Positions 62,801 to 64,000 of a stretch of DNA of 64,000 nucleotides are shown here, in pieces. The first letter of the stretch is position 1. Each line of letters starts with the position of its first letter. The position numbers and the translations under genes were made by a program. This stretch comes from Plantago elongata. Taxonomy: Eukaryota > Streptophyta > Magnoliopsida > Lamiales > Plantaginaceae. The notes under the pieces were generated by a model. That model was given only the letters and a program-made list of their open reading frames with translations. It was not told the origin of the DNA and searched no databases. Location: contig JAYMSP010000220.1 in the NCBI GenBank assembly GCA_036897095.1, positions 1 through 64,000 on the forward strand, read 5' to 3'.

Positions 62801-63344
62801 TGGTCAATTTCGCAAATGAAGAAGGTAATAAATCTTGAAATTGATTCCGTGACAGGTTTAGAACCTTAAGATTCACAAAATTGGACACAAAAGAGAAATA
62901 CCTAAACCTGTTGAACGACAAGTCTATTTTCTGAACATTCGAAAGTCCCGGTCTAACCGGGCCAACTACGCCGCCTAGTCGGTTTTTCGACAAGTCGATT
63001 TCTTTGAGGTTGGGCAGAGACCAAATGTGAGGAGAAACCAAGCCTGTGAGAGAGTTGTTGGAGAGATCGATTCTAATGAGGCTGGTCATGTTGGCCAGGT
63101 ACTTCAATGAGACGGTACCGTTCAAGCTTTTGGAACCGAGTTTGAGTTCTTGGATGGGTGGGTTGGAGCAGTTGGATAGGTGGGAGTTGAACCAGGAAAT
63201 GTTGAAGTTGGAAACTGAGGCGAAGGCTAGTTGGAGCTGGGATTTGTCTCTTGTGTTGCATATTTGTGTTGAGGAGGATGTAGTGGAATTGGGAAGGAGA
63301 ATGAGTGATGTTAGAAGGATGATGAGGGTATGGAATGTTTTCAT
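59811..63344 (-). CDS. LRR receptor-like pseudokinase, CaMRLK (At5g45800) type
   Basis: Minus-strand exons: 63344-62048, 61828-61694, 60433-59811, both introns phase 1; 684 residues. Order: signal peptide 1-22; an extracellular part with a Cys pair and about 7 leucine-rich repeats (about 65-255, such as [16 protein letters not shown] and [11 protein letters not shown]); a Ser/Thr/Pro spacer; membrane helix at about 315-338; basic stop-transfer KRRK; then a kinase domain from about 400. The juxtamembrane segment [20 protein letters not shown] is typical of the CaMRLK/At2g24230 group, which is reported to bind calmodulin. The kinase lacks key residues: the P-loop is EGRCGPLY, the catalytic HRD is HGH (558-560) and DFG is DFA (578-580). 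Lys440 of VAIK is kept. It should act as a scaffold or allosteric partner, not a catalyst. Intron 2 is long (about 1.26 kb) and contains repeats. Confidence 0.93.
60945..61085. repeat. Tandem duplication containing a hairpin, in receptor-gene intron 2
   Basis: The unit GTATTCCACAAA(T/G)TTGAGG plus ATGATTTGGTTAT occurs at about 60946 and again at about 61019. In the first copy TATTCCACAAATT (60947-60959) and AATTTGTGGAATA (60965-60977) form a perfect 13-base inverted repeat with a five-base loop. It may be part of a MITE whose other end lies near 61210-61230 (GGATACCTAACCAAG, reading CTTGGTTAGGTATCC inward). Confidence 0.7.
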
Positions 63345-63780
63345 GGTTTTGTTTGTGTTGGGAATTTTCAGGTTTCCATTAGTGGTTGGTTAGCAAGATT
63401 TGGGTTGGAAAGAGTATTTGTAGGTGTGTAGAGGAAATGTAAGTGGCTCAACCGATCCAAGTAGTTTGATTTGATGGGATGGGGAAGGAAACAATGTATA
63501 GTGGGTATGGGTGTGACTGTCTCACTGACAACTTGGGAGGAGTCAACAATATAATAAAATGTGTCTCCAGCCTAAGGAGGGCATAACAAATTAACAATAG
63601 AAATCTATTGGATGAATATACATAGACTACACATACCTATTACACAGAAGATGATGATATATATGGTTCCACAATATGATGAAGGAATGAGCAATGCAAA
63701 TTAGTTATGGTGATAATTAAATTTCATCCCTCGAATTGCCAGAACCAATAAGAATATACTACATTTTTTCTTAAAAATTT
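63345..63780. other. Upstream region of the receptor gene
   Basis: This should hold the leader and promoter of the minus-strand receptor gene. No repeat or other gene is seen. Confidence 0.4.
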
Positions 63781-63783
63781 AAA

Positions 63784-63852
63784 AGTTGACTCAAATCCTT
63801 ACCTATTAATTTGAGGTGAAGTGTCTTGCCAACTTAGTTGTGCTTCGTTGTC
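63784..63852 (-). mobile_element. tRNA-derived SINE-like repeat, copy 4
   Basis: On the minus strand: GACAACGAAGCACAAC, box A-like TAAGTTGGCAAGACAC, then GGTAAGGATTTGAGTCAAC in the box B position. It starts with the same GACAACGAAG as copy 2. Confidence 0.55.
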
Positions 63853-63933
63853 GAGAATATACCACATCAACATAACACATTATTACTTGTTGTGTCATAT
63901 ATATGTGTCTTCTCTAGTATCTCAACAACATAT

Positions 63934-64000
63934 TAAGGCTGTTTGGATGGACATTTGAGTGGACATTTGGATGAATTTTGGTGAAAATTGTGTTTGGATG
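63934..64000 (+). mobile_element. Left end of a MITE cut by the window end
   Basis: Starting at AAGGCTGTTTGGATGGACA, right after TATT, this looks like a PIF/Harbinger (Tourist) terminal repeat, with GGACATTTG(A/G) words repeated just inside. The rest lies beyond the window. Confidence 0.5.

Noticed and set aside
1-64000. A functional cluster linking methylation, brassinosteroid and nitrate genes
   Set aside because: The eight genes belong to unrelated pathways, lie on both strands with wide spacing, and show no shared promoter motif that I could see; their proximity is most simply chance.

Overview
This is a 64 kb piece of a plant nuclear genome, from a eudicot. The sequence is AT-rich, the genes carry many short introns with GT-AG borders, and the proteins are plant-specific families (MET1, NRT2, clade II GSK3/BIN2-like kinase, plant NAT permease, CaMRLK-like receptor). 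I cannot name the species from the sequence alone. No prokaryotic features, operons or CRISPR arrays are present.

Layout. Eight protein-coding genes could be rebuilt exon by exon, all with intact reading frames: (1) 809-3728 +, a small plastid-type Rho-N domain protein, 246 aa; (2) 7096-5260 -, a high-affinity nitrate transporter NRT2, 530 aa; (3) 11579-19270 +, the maintenance DNA methyltransferase MET1, 12 exons, 1545 aa; (4) 24158-20498 -, a BIN2-type GSK3/shaggy kinase, 12 exons, 382 aa; (5) 31442-34698 +, an O-fucosyltransferase-family (GT106/DUF246) Golgi protein, 10 exons, 610 aa; (6) 42016-38287 -, a nucleobase-ascorbate transporter, 13 exons, 525 aa; (7) 53261-49478 -, a SAP30-binding-protein/HCNGP-like nuclear protein, 7 exons, 392 aa; (8) 63344-59811 -, a CaMRLK-like LRR receptor pseudokinase, 3 exons, 684 aa. 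These genes act in unrelated processes (nitrate uptake, DNA methylation, brassinosteroid signalling, glycosylation, nucleobase transport, transcription/splicing, receptor signalling). I see no sign of a functional cluster.

Between the genes the DNA is AT-rich and full of transposon debris. There are three hAT-type non-autonomous elements (28028-29004 with an 8-bp target duplication; 46239-46751; 46842-47959 with GAGCTCG subterminal repeats) and further MITE-like elements, one in a kinase intron and one cut by the window end. A decayed PIF/Harbinger-type ORF1 lies at 54892-56026. A broken Ty1/copia fossil lies at 35608-36490. Four copies of a short tRNA-derived (SINE-like) repeat, a degenerate tRNA-Glu(CTC) at 9110-9181, a relic of a papain-type protease propeptide at 34994-35122 and several tandem duplications complete the picture.

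I did not find a convincing undescribed biological system. The items most worth a second look are the short tRNA-like repeat family, the receptor whose kinase domain has lost both catalytic aspartate motifs in a recognisable way, the clean hAT elements, and the internal non-hAT segment carried by the GAGCTCG element.
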